From Rhizobacter sp. OV335 (GTDB lineage Bacteria; Pseudomonadota; Gammaproteobacteria; Burkholderiales; Burkholderiaceae_C): a DNA stretch of 64,000 nt. Positions within the stretch are counted from its first letter, which is position 1. Every line of letters starts with the position of its first letter. The notes under the pieces were generated by a model that was not told the DNA's origin, made no database searches, and saw nothing but the letters and a program-made list of their open reading frames with translations. Below, in pieces: positions 9,201 to 18,024 of this stretch. The DNA lies in NCBI RefSeq assembly GCF_900142965.1, contig NZ_FRCQ01000002.1:248001-312000 (forward strand), in the 5' to 3' direction. Position numbers and translations under genes: made by a program.

Positions 9201-10337
9201 ATGGAAAGAGACCAGGCATCGAAATTCGTCAACGACCTGCTGCGCCTGATGGTGTCGCGCAACGGGTCCGACTTGTTCCTCACCGCGGACTTCCCGCCGG
9301 CCATCAAGGTCGACGGCAAGGTCACCAAGGTGTCGCCGCAGCCGCTGACCGGCCAGCACACGCTGGCGCTGACGCGCGCGGTGATGAACGACAAGCAGGC
9401 CGCCGAGTTCGAGCGCACCAAGGAGTGCAACTTCGCGATCTCTCCGCAGGGCATCGGCCGCTTCCGGGTCAACGCCTTCGTGCAGCAGGGCCACGTCGGG
9501 CTGGTGATGCGGACGATTCCGCAGACGCTGCCGACCATCGACAGCCTGAACCTGCCGCAGGTGCTGAAAGACGTGACGATGACCAAGCGCGGTCTCGTGA
9601 TCTTCGTCGGCGCCACCGGCTCGGGCAAGAGCACCTCGCTGGCGGCGATGGTCGATTTCCGCAACGAGAACTCGTACGGCCACATCATCACGATCGAAGA
9701 CCCGGTCGAGTTCGTGCACCCGCACAAGAACTGCATCATCACGCAGCGCGAGGTCGGCCTCGACACCGAAGGCTGGGGCCAGGCGCTGAAGAACACGCTG
9801 CGCCAGGCACCCGACGTGATCCTGATGGGCGAAATCCGCGACCGCGAGACCATGGAGCACGCGGTGGCCTTCGCTGAAACCGGCCACCTGTGCATGGCCA
9901 CGCTGCACGCCAACAGCGCCAACCAGGCGCTCGACCGGATCATCAACTTCTTCCCCGAAGAGCGCCGCGCCCAGCTGCTGATGGACTTGTCGCTGAACCT
10001 GAAGTCGCTGGTGTCGCAGCGGCTGCTGCCGCGCCAGGAAGGGCGCGGGCGGATCGCCGCGGTCGAGATCATGCTGAACACGCCGCTGATCTCCGAGCTG
10101 ATCTTCAAGGGCGAGGTCTCCGAGATCAAGGAGATCATGAAGAAGTCGCGCGAGCTGGGCATGCAGACCTTCGACCAGAGCCTGTTCGACCTGTATGAGA
10201 ACCACCTGGTGACCTACGAAGACGCGCTGCGCAATGCCGACTCGGTGAACGACCTGCGGCTGCAGATCAAGCTGAACAGCAACCGCGCGCGCAGCAGCGA
10301 CCTGTCCGCCGGCACCGAGCACCTGACCATCGTCTGA
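9201..10337 (+). CDS. pilU: PilT-dependent accessory retraction ATPase PilU
   Basis: 378 residues. It resembles the upstream PilT but carries PilU features: N-terminal KFVNDLLRLMVSRNGSDLFL, Walker A GATGSGKST, Asp box TIEDPVEFVHPHKNC, Walker B MGEIRDRETMEHAVAFAETG, His box HLCMATLHANSANQALDRI, and a longer C-terminal tail (DALRNADSVNDLRLQIKL). PilU assists PilT when the pilus is under load and cannot retract alone in studied species. The ribosome site is a good GAGGAAGC-type sequence 8 bp before the ATG. It is the third gene of the pilT operon. Confidence 0.96.
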   Translation: MERDQASKFVNDLLRLMVSRNGSDLFLTADFPPAIKVDGKVTKVSPQPLTGQHTLALTRAVMNDKQAAEFERTKECNFAISPQGIGRFRVNAFVQQGHVGLVMRTIPQTLPTIDSLNLPQVLKDVTMTKRGLVIFVGATGSGKSTSLAAMVDFRNENSYGHIITIEDPVEFVHPHKNCIITQREVGLDTEGWGQALKNTLRQAPDVILMGEIRDRETMEHAVAFAETGHLCMATLHANSANQALDRIINFFPEERRAQLLMDLSLNLKSLVSQRLLPRQEGRGRIAAVEIMLNTPLISELIFKGEVSEIKEIMKKSRELGMQTFDQSLFDLYENHLVTYEDALRNADSVNDLRLQIKLNSNRARSSDLSAGTEHLTIV

Positions 10338-10350
10338 GGACACGCCCGCG

Positions 10351-11244
10351 ATGAGCACCAAGACCTACGAGCCGATTGCCGCGCAGACCGTGGCCTTTCT
10401 GGGCCTGGGCGTGATGGGCCACCCGATGGCCGGGCACCTGGCCCGCGCCGGGCACCGCGTGACCGTCTACAACCGCACCGCGGCCAAGGCGGCGCAGTGG
10501 GCGAAGGAGTACGGCGGCGCGAGCGCCCCCACCCCGAAAGCCGCGGCGGCCGGCGCCGACCTGGTGTTCGCCTGCGTCGGCAACGATGACGACCTGCGCG
10601 CCGTGACGACCGGGCCCGACGGCGCCTTCGCCGGCATGAAGCCGGGCGCGATCTTCGTCGACCACACCACCGCGTCGGCCGAGGTGGCGCGCGAGCTCGA
10701 CGTGGCGGCCCGCGCGCTCGGCCTGCGCTTCATCGATGCGCCGGTGTCCGGCGGCAACCTGGGCGCGATCAACGGCGCGCTGACCGTGATGTGCGGTGGC
10801 GACGCTGCCGCGTTCGCGAAGGCCCAGCCGGTCGCGATGGCCTTTGCCAAGGCCGTCACGCTGCTCGGCGAGAGCGGCGCCGGCCAGCTGGCGAAGATGG
10901 TGAACCAGATCTGCATCGCCGGGCTCGTGCAGGGCCTGGCGGAGGCGGTCGCGTTCGGCCAGAAGGCCGGGCTCGACATGAAGGCCGTGCTCGGCGTGAT
11001 CGGCAAGGGCGCCGCGCAGAGCTGGCAGATGGACAACCGCGGGCCGACGATGATCGACGGCAAGTTCGATTTCGGCTTCGCGGTCGACTGGATGCGCAAG
11101 GACCTGGGCCTGGTGCTCGACGAGGCCAAGCGCAACGGCGCGCGGCTACCGGTCACGGCGCTGGTCGACCAGTTCTATGCCGACGTGCAGGCCACCGGCG
11201 GCCAGCGCTGGGATACGTCCAGCCTCATCACGAGGCTGAAGTAA
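10351..11244 (+). CDS. NAD(P)-dependent beta-hydroxyacid dehydrogenase (HIBADH family)
   Basis: 297 residues. N-terminal Rossmann fold with GLGVMGHPMAGHLARAGH dinucleotide motif, then FIDAPVSGGNLGAINGALTV substrate-binding signature and the catalytic lysine in GAGQLAKMVNQI. These enzymes oxidise 3-hydroxyisobutyrate, reduce tartronate semialdehyde, or reduce succinic semialdehyde/glyoxylate; the substrate cannot be fixed from sequence. The gene lies 13 bp after pilU, so it may be read with the pil genes, but no functional link is evident. Confidence 0.92.
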   Translation: MSTKTYEPIAAQTVAFLGLGVMGHPMAGHLARAGHRVTVYNRTAAKAAQWAKEYGGASAPTPKAAAAGADLVFACVGNDDDLRAVTTGPDGAFAGMKPGAIFVDHTTASAEVARELDVAARALGLRFIDAPVSGGNLGAINGALTVMCGGDAAAFAKAQPVAMAFAKAVTLLGESGAGQLAKMVNQICIAGLVQGLAEAVAFGQKAGLDMKAVLGVIGKGAAQSWQMDNRGPTMIDGKFDFGFAVDWMRKDLGLVLDEAKRNGARLPVTALVDQFYADVQATGGQRWDTSSLITRLK

Positions 11245-11250
11245 GCCTCA

Positions 11251-11916
11251 TCAGGGCTTGTTCGACGACGTCGCCGGCTTCGGCGGTTCGGCCGGACGCA
11301 GCCGTGCCAGTTCGTCTTCGGTGACGACCTCGAACACACGCACCACCTTCTGCACGCCGCTGATGCTGCGCGCCAGGTCGGTCGCGCGGTCGGCCTCGCG
11401 CTGCGTGACGATGCCCATCAGGTAGACGGTGCCGCGCTCGGTGACCACCTTGAAGGCATTGGCCATCACGTCGCGCGCATCGATCAGCGTCGCCTTGACC
11501 TTGCTGGTGAGCAGCGCATCGCTCGCGCCGCTGCGGCTGAAGGTGTTGCTGCCGGCCAGCGAGACCTCGTTGACGACGGTGCGCACGTTCTCGAGCTGCG
11601 TCACGGCCTGCTCGACGGCGGCCTTCTCGGTGTCGGTCTGCACCTCGCCGGTCAGCAGCACCATGCGGTTGTAGCTGGTGACGCTGACGCGCGACTTCTG
11701 TTGATCGGTGACCTCGGCGATCCGCTTGCCGGCCTTCAGTTCGATCGACTGGTCTTCGAGCTGCGCGCCGGAGGTGCGGCGGTCGGTGGCGACCAATGTG
11801 CCGCCGACCATTGCGCCGCCGATGAAGAGGGCGGCGCAGCCGGACAGGCTGGCAGCGGCGACGACCGCCGCGACGACGACGGTGAAGGGAGAGAGGCGAG
11901 AGACGAGAAGCTTCAT
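11251..11916 (-). CDS. BON-domain outer-membrane lipoprotein (DolP/YraP type)
   Basis: 221 residues. The N-terminus is a lipoprotein signal ([16 protein letters not shown], lipobox LSGC), so the mature protein starts at a lipidated Cys. Two BON domains follow: one near 70-130 ([20 protein letters not shown]) and one near 140-200 ([20 protein letters not shown]). BON proteins bind phospholipid; the enterobacterial equivalent, DolP, supports outer-membrane integrity. Its start overlaps the stop of the SIS gene by 4 bp (ATGA), so the two are translationally coupled, as in yraN-diaA-dolP loci. The tail is Pro/Lys/Ser-rich. Confidence 0.92.
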   Translation of the reverse strand: MKLLVSRLSPFTVVVAAVVAAASLSGCAALFIGGAMVGGTLVATDRRTSGAQLEDQSIELKAGKRIAEVTDQQKSRVSVTSYNRMVLLTGEVQTDTEKAAVEQAVTQLENVRTVVNEVSLAGSNTFSRSGASDALLTSKVKATLIDARDVMANAFKVVTERGTVYLMGIVTQREADRATDLARSISGVQKVVRVFEVVTEDELARLRPAEPPKPATSSNKP

Positions 11917-12515
11917 GTGTTTTCCTGTTCACCCAGCAATTGCAGATCGACCGCGTCGCACAGGCAATGCAGCGCGAGGATGTGGACTTCCTGGATGCGC
12001 GCGGTGCGTTCGTGCGGCACGCAGATGTGGACGTCGGTTTCGGTGAGTTCGGCCGCCATCTTGCCGCCGCCGCGGCCGGTCAGCGCGACCACGGTCATCT
12101 CCTTCGCGTGGGCCGCCTCGACGGCGGCCAGCACGTTGGCGGAGTTGCCGCTGGTGGTGATCGCGATCAGCACGTCGCCGGGGGCGCCGAGCGCCTGCAC
12201 CTGCTTCGAGAAGATCACGTTGAAATCGTAGTCGTTGCCGATCGCCGTGAGGATCGAGGAGTCGGTCGTCAGCGCGATCGCGGCGAGGCCGGGGCGTTCG
12301 CGCTCGAAGCGGCCGATGAACTCGGCGGCAAAGTGCTGGGCGTCGCTGGCGGAGCCGCCGTTGCCGCAGGCGAGCACCTTGCCGCCGGCGGTGATGCAGC
12401 CGACCACGGCACTGACGGCATCGGCAATCGGACGGGAGAGGATTTCAGCGGCCGCGTACTTCAGGTCGGCGCTGTCGAAGAACTGTTGCTGGATTCGTTG
12501 TTCGAGCATGGGCAT
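11913..12515 (-). CDS. SIS-domain phosphosugar isomerase family protein (DiaA/GmhA-like)
   Basis: 200 residues, one SIS domain. It has the motif [20 protein letters not shown], the [17 protein letters not shown] segment and [17 protein letters not shown] phosphosugar site. GmhA (sedoheptulose-7-phosphate isomerase) and DiaA (DnaA-binding initiation factor) share this fold and these motifs. The order yraN - SIS - BON with rsmI divergent matches the diaA locus, so DiaA-like is favoured, but a GmhA activity is not excluded. A second in-frame ATG lies two codons downstream. Confidence 0.9.
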   Translation of the reverse strand: MPMLEQRIQQQFFDSADLKYAAAEILSRPIADAVSAVVGCITAGGKVLACGNGGSASDAQHFAAEFIGRFERERPGLAAIALTTDSSILTAIGNDYDFNVIFSKQVQALGAPGDVLIAITTSGNSANVLAAVEAAHAKEMTVVALTGRGGGKMAAELTETDVHICVPHERTARIQEVHILALHCLCDAVDLQLLGEQENT

Positions 12516-12521
12516 GGATCA

Positions 12522-12549
12522 TATGACACGGGTGCACCAGCTTGGTTCC
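12522..12549 (-). promoter_or_regulatory. Possible extracytoplasmic-sigma promoter of SIS-BON operon
   Basis: On the minus strand GGAACC at 12549-12544 is followed after 15 bp by TGTCATA (12528-12522). GGAAC is the typical -35 of RpoE-like sigma factors, and the -10 contains a GTC core. It ends only 6 bp before the annotated ATG, so the transcript would be nearly leaderless or use the second ATG. The dolP gene of Escherichia coli belongs to the sigma-E regulon, which makes this worth noting; the sequence match alone is weak. Confidence 0.3.
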
Positions 12550-12591
12550 GAGGGGTGTGATTGCCCGCTCAAGCCTTGGGTGGGCCCTCTC

Positions 12592-12963
12592 TCAACCGGT
12601 GTCGAAGGCCGCGCGCAGCCAATCGAGCTGCTCGCCGTCGATGGCCACGACGTCAAAGCGGCAGGGCGGCAGCGTCGGGTACGTGCGCAGGAAATGATGC
12701 GCCGCGAAGATGACACGACGCTGCTTGACAGCCCCGACGCTCGCCGCCGCACCGCCATGGCCGAGCCGGGCGCGGGCGCGCACCTCGACGAACACCAGCG
12801 TGCCGTCACGATCGCGCAGGATCAGGTCGACTTCACCCCCGCGGGCGCGCGGGCCGGCGGCGACCCGATAATTGCGCCGCACCAGCACGAGGCCGTGGCG
12901 CAGCAGGTGCGCGAGCGCCCGTGCCTCGCCGTCGTCTCCCACCTCCTTCGTCGTCTGGACCAT
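12592..12963 (-). CDS. yraN: YraN family (UPF0102) protein
   Basis: 123 residues. The start is the ATG encoding MVQTTKEVGDDGEA; the longer open frame upstream is antisense to rsmI. It carries the UPF0102 core: GEARALAHLLRHGLVLVRRN, then GGEVDLILRDRDGTLVFVEV with the E-V-D-L and V-E-V acidic residues of a restriction-endonuclease-like fold, and RFDVVAIDG near the end. The family is predicted to be a nuclease or Holliday-junction-related enzyme, but its job is not established. It is divergent from rsmI with start codons one base apart, as in many proteobacteria. Confidence 0.93.
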   Translation of the reverse strand: MVQTTKEVGDDGEARALAHLLRHGLVLVRRNYRVAAGPRARGGEVDLILRDRDGTLVFVEVRARARLGHGGAAASVGAVKQRRVIFAAHHFLRTYPTLPPCRFDVVAIDGEQLDWLRAAFDTG

Positions 12964-12964
12964 C

Positions 12965-13870
12965 GTGACCCTGGATTCATCGTTGTTGCTGAAGGCGGCC
13001 GAGGCCGCGGCGGGGGCACAGCAGTATCCCGCCGGCACGCTGTACGTCGTCGCGACGCCGATCGGCAACCTGGCCGACATCACGCTGCGCGCGATCCACG
13101 TGCTGTCGCTGGTCGACGCGGTGGCCTGCGAGGACACGCGGCACAGCGCGCAACTGATGCGGCACCTCGGACTCGACAAGCCGCTGCTGGCGGTGCACGA
13201 GCACAACGAGCGCGAAGCGGCGCAGGCGGTGGTGGCGCGGCTGGGGCGCGGCGAGCGGGTGGCGTATGTGAGCGATGCGGGGACGCCGGCGGTGAGCGAC
13301 CCGGGCGCGGTGCTGGTCGCTGCGGCGCAGGCGGCGGGTCATCGGTGTGTTCCTCTTCCGGGTGCCAGCAGCGCGTTGGTCGCGTTGAGCGTGGCGGGGG
13401 ACACCGTCACCGGCGGCTTCGAGTTCGTCGGGTTCCTGCCGGCGAAGGGCGCTGAGCGGCAACGTGCACTGGCCGCCGTGGCAGCGCGTGCGTCGGCGCA
13501 AGTGCTGTTCGAGGCGCCGCACCGCATCGAGGCATTGGCTACCGCCTTGGCCGGCGCGTGCGGTGCGCGGCCGCTGACCGTGTGCCGCGAACTGACGAAG
13601 CAGTTCGAAAACGTCGCGACGATGCCGGCCGACCAACTGCCGGCGTGGCTTGCCGCGGATGCCAACCGTGTGCGGGGCGAGTTCGTGCTGGTGCTCCATG
13701 GCCAGGCGGTGAGCAGCGGCGATGATGAAGCCCGCGCCACCGCGACGTTGCAGACGCTGCTCGCGGAGTTGCCCCTCAAGCAGGCCGTGTCGCTCGCGGC
13801 CAGCCTGACGGGGCAAGCCCGCAATGTGCTCTACGAGCATGCGCTGCGATTGAAACGCGAACTTGAATAA
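12965..13870 (+). CDS. rsmI: 16S rRNA 2'-O-ribose C1402 methyltransferase RsmI
   Basis: 301 residues from a GTG at 12965; a TTG at 12982 region is an alternative start. Typical RsmI features: GTLYVVATPIGNLADITLRA near the N-terminus, ACEDTRHSAQLMRHLG, the YVSDAGTPAVSDPG glycine loop that binds S-adenosylmethionine, and the FEAPHRIEALATAL and CRELTKQFE motifs. It methylates C1402 in the 16S rRNA decoding centre. The frame upstream of the GTG is antisense to yraN, so the start is placed at the divergent boundary. Confidence 0.94.
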   Translation: MTLDSSLLLKAAEAAAGAQQYPAGTLYVVATPIGNLADITLRAIHVLSLVDAVACEDTRHSAQLMRHLGLDKPLLAVHEHNEREAAQAVVARLGRGERVAYVSDAGTPAVSDPGAVLVAAAQAAGHRCVPLPGASSALVALSVAGDTVTGGFEFVGFLPAKGAERQRALAAVAARASAQVLFEAPHRIEALATALAGACGARPLTVCRELTKQFENVATMPADQLPAWLAADANRVRGEFVLVLHGQAVSSGDDEARATATLQTLLAELPLKQAVSLAASLTGQARNVLYEHALRLKRELE

Positions 13871-13872
13871 CG

Positions 13873-14577
13873 CTACTGCTGGCGGCGCTGATACGACAAC
13901 TTGTGGACAAGCGCACTGGCGCCGGTGGATGAGCTTGTGTCACCGATCTCTTTCGCCTTGGCCGCCAGCGCATCTCGCTTTTGCCGAAGCAGCCTCAGAC
14001 GACCTTCCTCCGCTTTGAGTTGCTGTTTGAGCCCGCCAATCTTCTCTCGTTGAAAGTGGATCTTTTGTTCCAAGCGCTCATCGACCGGCTCATTCAGCTC
14101 CGCCGTCAAGATTTCCATCTGCTCAGGTATGACAACGCCGGGCGTCCGACTCCGGGTCTTGATCCTCGGGCTCGATTTGCCCTTCGGTGTCGAGGGTGCG
14201 TGCTCTTGCGAGCTTGGAAGCACTTTCCGTGTGCCACTTTGGACTCCCTTGCCAGATGACAGCTTTAGGTCGGCTGGTTCTTTTCTCGGGGTTTTTTCCG
14301 CGTCGGCCCCAGCAGTCACCTCCCGCGGCAACTTCTTTTCATAGTCCTTGACTTGCCGCTGCTGCCTGGGAGTCAATTGGCCGAAATTCAATTCGCCTTT
14401 GTCCCAGGCCACCGATTGCGCCTCGGTCAACGGCACACAGTCTTTGAAGTTCGGGATGCTCTTCGCAGATTTCCCACGAACCTCCCGAATGGACAGCCTA
14501 CTTTTCCGCTTCTCTTCATTCTTTCCCGGCGAAGTGCCGTGAGTGAACTTTCCGCGAGGGGGCTGCGTTTCTTTCAT
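13873..14577 (-). CDS. Unrecognised Lys/Arg/Ser-rich coiled-coil protein (ORFan 1)
   Basis: 234 residues from the ATG at 14577, which has an AGGAG ribosome site 9 bp upstream. I recognise no family. Residues 1-145 are low-complexity, basic and rich in Lys, Ser, Pro and Arg (STPKGKSSPRIKTRSRTPG), hence probably disordered. Residues about 165-210 are a strong coiled coil (KIHFQREKIGGLKQQLKAEE). No signal peptide or membrane helix. Base composition is clearly lower in GC than flanking rsmI and tldD. An ECF/Hrp-like box lies 70 bp upstream (14647-14674), and its upstream DNA resembles that before the internal start of the 16281-17963 gene. Ser-rich disordered N-terminus plus coiled coil would suit a type III-style secreted protein, but that is inference. 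Confidence 0.7.
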   Translation of the reverse strand: MKETQPPRGKFTHGTSPGKNEEKRKSRLSIREVRGKSAKSIPNFKDCVPLTEAQSVAWDKGELNFGQLTPRQQRQVKDYEKKLPREVTAGADAEKTPRKEPADLKLSSGKGVQSGTRKVLPSSQEHAPSTPKGKSSPRIKTRSRTPGVVIPEQMEILTAELNEPVDERLEQKIHFQREKIGGLKQQLKAEEGRLRLLRQKRDALAAKAKEIGDTSSSTGASALVHKLSYQRRQQ

Positions 14578-14646
14578 AGCTGTGACTCCTGACAAGGATT
14601 GCGACTGGTGTGAGCGTCTGGACAAGCTTTCACTGATATCGAACCC

Positions 14647-14674
14647 TGAGTGACGTGGTTCGATGTTCGGTTCC
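14647..14674 (-). promoter_or_regulatory. ECF/Hrp-like promoter box of ORFan 1
   Basis: On the minus strand GGAACC (14674-14669), 15 bp, then TCACTCA (14653-14647). This is one base away from the published hrp box form GGAACC-N15/16-CCACNNA and also fits the general GGAAC -35 of extracytoplasmic sigma factors. It sits 70 bp before the ATG of the 13873-14577 gene. Two more boxes of the same spacing are at 17369-17396 and 18025-18052, all on the same strand and all before coiled-coil ORFan starts. Confidence 0.5.
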
Positions 14675-14752
14675 CTTTGCACCGGTCCCTTTTTACCGTC
14701 GTGCCTTTCGCCTCCTCCTAGAATGCCCCACCACCCCACAGGAGCCGCCGCC

Positions 14753-16228
14753 ATGATCTCGCGCGAACCCACCATCGAACGACTGGCCGTCGCCCGCTCG
14801 CTGCTGCTCGAACCCTTCGGCCTGACCGATGCCACGCTCTCGAAGGCCCTGCAGGCCATCGCGACGCACCGCATCGACGACGCCGACCTCTACTTCCAGT
14901 ACACGCGCAGCGAAGGCTGGAGCCTGGAAGAAGGCATCGTGAAGAGCGGCAGCTTCGGCATCGACCAGGGCGTCGGCGTGCGCGCGGTGGCCGGCGAGAA
15001 GACCGCCTTCGCGTACTCCGACGACATCTCCGAGGCTGCGCTGCTCGATGCAGCCGCCACCGTGCGCACCATCGCCGCGGCCGGCCAGAGCCGCACGGTC
15101 AAGATCGGCGGCGCGCCGAAGATCGCCGGCAGCCGCGTGCTCTACGCGCCGATGGACCCGATCGCCACGCTCGACAGCACGCAGAAGGTCGCGCTGCTGG
15201 AACGCGTCGAGAAGCTCGCCCGCTCCAAGGACCCGCGCATCAAGCAGGTGATGGCCGGCATCGCCGCCGAATACGACGTGGTGCTGGTGGCCCGCGCCGA
15301 CGGCACGCTGGCCGCCGACGTGCGCCCGCTGGTGCGCCTGTCGGTCACCGTGATCGCCGAGCAGACCATCGCCGGCGAGGTGCGCCGCGAAGTCGGCTCC
15401 GGCGGCGGCGGCGGCCGTTTCGGGCTCGGCTACTTCCACGACAACATCATCGAGAGCTATGTGAACGATGCCGTCAAGGCGGCGCTGACCAACCTCGAAT
15501 CGCGCCCGGCCAAGGCCGGCGAGATGAGCGTGGTGCTCGGCCCGGGCTGGCCCGGCGTGTTGTTGCACGAGGCCATCGGCCACGGGCTCGAGGGCGACTT
15601 CAACCGCAAGGGCTCGAGCGCGTTCAGCGGCCGCATCGGCCAGCGCGTGGCGGCCAAGGGCGTCACCGTGCTCGACGATGGCACGATTCCGGACCGCCGC
15701 GGCTCGCTGAACGTCGACGACGAAGGCAACGCGACGCAGCGCAACGTGCTGATCGAGGACGGCATCCTGAAGGGCTACATCCAGGATTCGATGAACGCCC
15801 GCCTGATGGGCGTCGCCCCGACCGGCAACGGCCGCCGCGAGAGCTACGCCGCCGTGCCGATGCCGCGCATGACCAACACCTACATGCTGGGCGGCGACAA
15901 GCCCAAGGAAGAGATCATCGCCGGCCTGAAGCGCGGGCTGTACGCCACCAACTTCGGTGGCGGCCAGGTCGACATCACGAGCGGCAAGTTCGTGTTCTCC
16001 GCGTCGGAGGCCTTCTGGGTCGAGAACGGCAAGATCCAGTACCCGGTGAAGGGCGCCACCATCATCGGCAACGGCCCCGACGCGCTGACCCGCGTCAGCA
16101 TGATCGGCAACGACATGAAGCTCGACACCGGCGTCGGCGTGTGCGGCAAGGAAGGGCAGAGCGTGCCGGTGGGGGTGGGGCAGCCCACCTTGCGCATCGA
16201 CAAGATGACGGTGGGCGGGACGGCCTGA
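14753..16228 (+). CDS. tldD: Metalloprotease TldD
   Basis: 491 residues from the ATG at 14753 (GGAG ribosome site 8 bp upstream). The zinc motif is HEAIGHGLEGDFNRKG near residue 272, followed by SGRIGQRVAAKGVTVLDDGT and RRGSLNVDDEGNATQRNVLI, all typical of TldD. With TldE (PmbA) it forms a hetero-oligomeric protease that degrades unfolded peptides and matures some ribosomal peptides (microcin B17) and CcdA antitoxin. No tldE is visible in the window. It lies between the two coiled-coil ORFan genes on the opposite strand and splits them. Confidence 0.96.
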   Translation: MISREPTIERLAVARSLLLEPFGLTDATLSKALQAIATHRIDDADLYFQYTRSEGWSLEEGIVKSGSFGIDQGVGVRAVAGEKTAFAYSDDISEAALLDAAATVRTIAAAGQSRTVKIGGAPKIAGSRVLYAPMDPIATLDSTQKVALLERVEKLARSKDPRIKQVMAGIAAEYDVVLVARADGTLAADVRPLVRLSVTVIAEQTIAGEVRREVGSGGGGGRFGLGYFHDNIIESYVNDAVKAALTNLESRPAKAGEMSVVLGPGWPGVLLHEAIGHGLEGDFNRKGSSAFSGRIGQRVAAKGVTVLDDGTIPDRRGSLNVDDEGNATQRNVLIEDGILKGYIQDSMNARLMGVAPTGNGRRESYAAVPMPRMTNTYMLGGDKPKEEIIAGLKRGLYATNFGGGQVDITSGKFVFSASEAFWVENGKIQYPVKGATIIGNGPDALTRVSMIGNDMKLDTGVGVCGKEGQSVPVGVGQPTLRIDKMTVGGTA

Positions 16229-16280
16229 GCAAACCAGCACGGCGAGGCGCTTGGTGGTGCGGGCGCCTGACCAGCTCTTG

Positions 16281-17963
16281 CTATAGGTTGGCGTTGGCCA
16301 TGCCGTCCCACTTCTCCAGCTTGGCTTGCGCATCCGCGAGAAGCGCTTTGAGCTGCTCTACTCGACTCTTGTGCTCAGCAACCTTGCGTTCGATCTTGTC
16401 GGGCGACGCTGTTCCCGTTTCGACCGCAGCGACCGGTTTGGACGGACGCACGTTCCGGACACTGTCGGCACGCTGCTTTTCACGAGTCTCGGCTTCCGCC
16501 TTCTCGTCTGCACGGGTCAACTCGTCGATCAGCTCCGTCAGTTTCAGCGTAGCTCCCCCGAAGGTCCCCTCTCCGAACGAAGTCGTGGCCTCCTCAACTT
16601 GGCCATACTCGACAGAGGTCATCGCTCGGCGCTCGAGCTCTGCATTCAACTCGACAATTGCCTTCTCGCATTGTGCGATTCCGCCTTCGCTGAGTTTCTG
16701 CAGAACGGCCGCCTGCTCTTCCATGTCAATCGCGCGCTGTTCCAGATTGCCCATTTCGCGTCTTGCCGCTTGTGCCTTTCTCTTGTAGTCCTGCACGGCA
16801 CTTTTCAGATTGACATCGCTTCCAACCATGACACCCAGGTGTTCGAGCGCCTTGCGGATCTGTTCTTCGGAGGCATCTTTCACCGATCCTACGAGTTCCC
16901 GAATGACTTCGTGGACGTTGCGACCGCTGCCCAGCGTCGGTATCTGCTTCTGGATGCTTGGCTTTCCCCTCGGCGTCTGACCTGGCGATCTCGGACTCCA
17001 CGTCCTTCGTGGGTCATGCTCTTTCCGATCCGCGTACGTCGGCAAGACGGAGCTTGAGTTGGAAGACGAGAAATCAACCGTGGCACGGCCCTTGCCAAGC
17101 GGCGTCGATGGAATGACATAGTCGTCTTGCCCACCCGCCAGATTCAAGGTTTGACGAGCCTTTCGCTGGCTGTCTTTGACGCGGCTCTTGTGCTCAGGCT
17201 TCTTCCCTTCGCCCGTGGTGCCGTGCTTCTCGCGCTTCCCCAAAGACTTTCCGATTCCGGAACTCATGGTTCTCTCCTGATTGACGAGCCATTGCGGCCC
17301 TGCGTTGATGAGTGACTGCGAATGCCAGACTCGCCCCGACTGCTGATGACTCTCGATATCGCATCGCCTGAGTAACGCCACGTCCGAGAGCGTTCCGTGC
17401 TTCATCTCGGGCTTGTGCGTGGCCGGCGCGAGTAGCGCGTCAACCTTCTTCGCGAGGTACTCCACTCTGGCTGCAGAGGCCTCGATGCGGGTCTCCAGCG
17501 CCTGCACGTAGTCCCTGGCGGCCTGGAACTCGTCCTTCAGTGGACCCGCGGTTTCAAGCTCCCTGTCGAGCTGTTGCCGGCAGGCCCGCAGCTGTTCCAC
17601 CGTTCCGGGCGTCGTCGACGCGAGCCTCTCCCGCAACGCGACACCTTGCTGCTGCACCGCTTTCAATTGCAGGCGCAGCGCTTCGGCAGAGGCATCGTCA
17701 TTGCGCGTCATCGCAGCTTCGATCGCGCGCAACAGCGCTTCCTCGTCCTGGCGCTGCTGTGTCAACAGCTCGTCGGATTGAGGTTCGATCGTGGGCCGCC
17801 GTGGCGATTGCAGACCCAGCGAGACCAATGTGGCCTCCGCCCTCTCCTGCGTCATCCGAGGCGTGGCCTTCTTATCAGGTCCCGTGCATCTCGCATCGCG
17901 GGTGCGGACGCTCTTCAGTGACGCGCGAGGCAAGCTGGGTTTGCCTGAGGTATGCCCACTCAT
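16281..17963 (-). CDS. Unrecognised coiled-coil protein with strong internal start (ORFans 2+3)
   Basis: 560 residues in one frame; no family recognised, no signal peptide or membrane helix. Part A (1-205) has a polar start (MSGHTSGKPSLPRASLKS) and coiled coils ending near VEYLAKKVDALLAPATHKPE. A spacer (206-232) looks non-coding in style. Part B begins at Met233 (MSSGIGKSLGKREKHG), with a strong AGGAGA site 7 bp upstream of that ATG at 17267, a basic disordered region (RRTWSPRSPGQTPRGKPSIQ), then long coiled coils (EMGNLEQRAIDMEEQAAVLQ). Each part has its own GGAAC-N15 box upstream (18025-18052 and 17369-17396). So this may be two genes fused by loss of a stop, or one gene with dual starts. 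It shares style and short motifs (TPRGKPS / TPKGKSS) with ORFan 1. The first ATG has AGGA 8 bp upstream. Confidence 0.65.
   Translation of the reverse strand: MSGHTSGKPSLPRASLKSVRTRDARCTGPDKKATPRMTQERAEATLVSLGLQSPRRPTIEPQSDELLTQQRQDEEALLRAIEAAMTRNDDASAEALRLQLKAVQQQGVALRERLASTTPGTVEQLRACRQQLDRELETAGPLKDEFQAARDYVQALETRIEASAARVEYLAKKVDALLAPATHKPEMKHGTLSDVALLRRCDIESHQQSGRVWHSQSLINAGPQWLVNQERTMSSGIGKSLGKREKHGTTGEGKKPEHKSRVKDSQRKARQTLNLAGGQDDYVIPSTPLGKGRATVDFSSSNSSSVLPTYADRKEHDPRRTWSPRSPGQTPRGKPSIQKQIPTLGSGRNVHEVIRELVGSVKDASEEQIRKALEHLGVMVGSDVNLKSAVQDYKRKAQAARREMGNLEQRAIDMEEQAAVLQKLSEGGIAQCEKAIVELNAELERRAMTSVEYGQVEEATTSFGEGTFGGATLKLTELIDELTRADEKAEAETREKQRADSVRNVRPSKPVAAVETGTASPDKIERKVAEHKSRVEQLKALLADAQAKLEKWDGMANANL
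17369..17396 (-). promoter_or_regulatory. Internal ECF/Hrp-like box before Met233 of the 16281-17963 gene
   Basis: GGAACG (17396-17391), 15 bp, TTACTCA (17375-17369) on the minus strand, followed by GG and, 6 bp later, CGATATC. The same ACTCAGG then CGATATC order occurs before ORFan 1 at matching distance from its GGAAC, so the two upstream regions look homologous. The box is 102 bp before the internal ATG at 17267. Confidence 0.4.
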
Positions 17964-18024
17964 GGTCGGTTCCTGTCCGGAGGTGTCGCTGTCGCTGCAG
18001 CAGGCGTCTGCTCGCCTGCCTGCA

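Noticed and set aside
14578-14700. PIP-box or hrpII-box (paired TTCG) before ORFan 1
   Set aside because: Only isolated TTCG occurrences, not at the N15/N16 spacing; the GGAAC box fits better.
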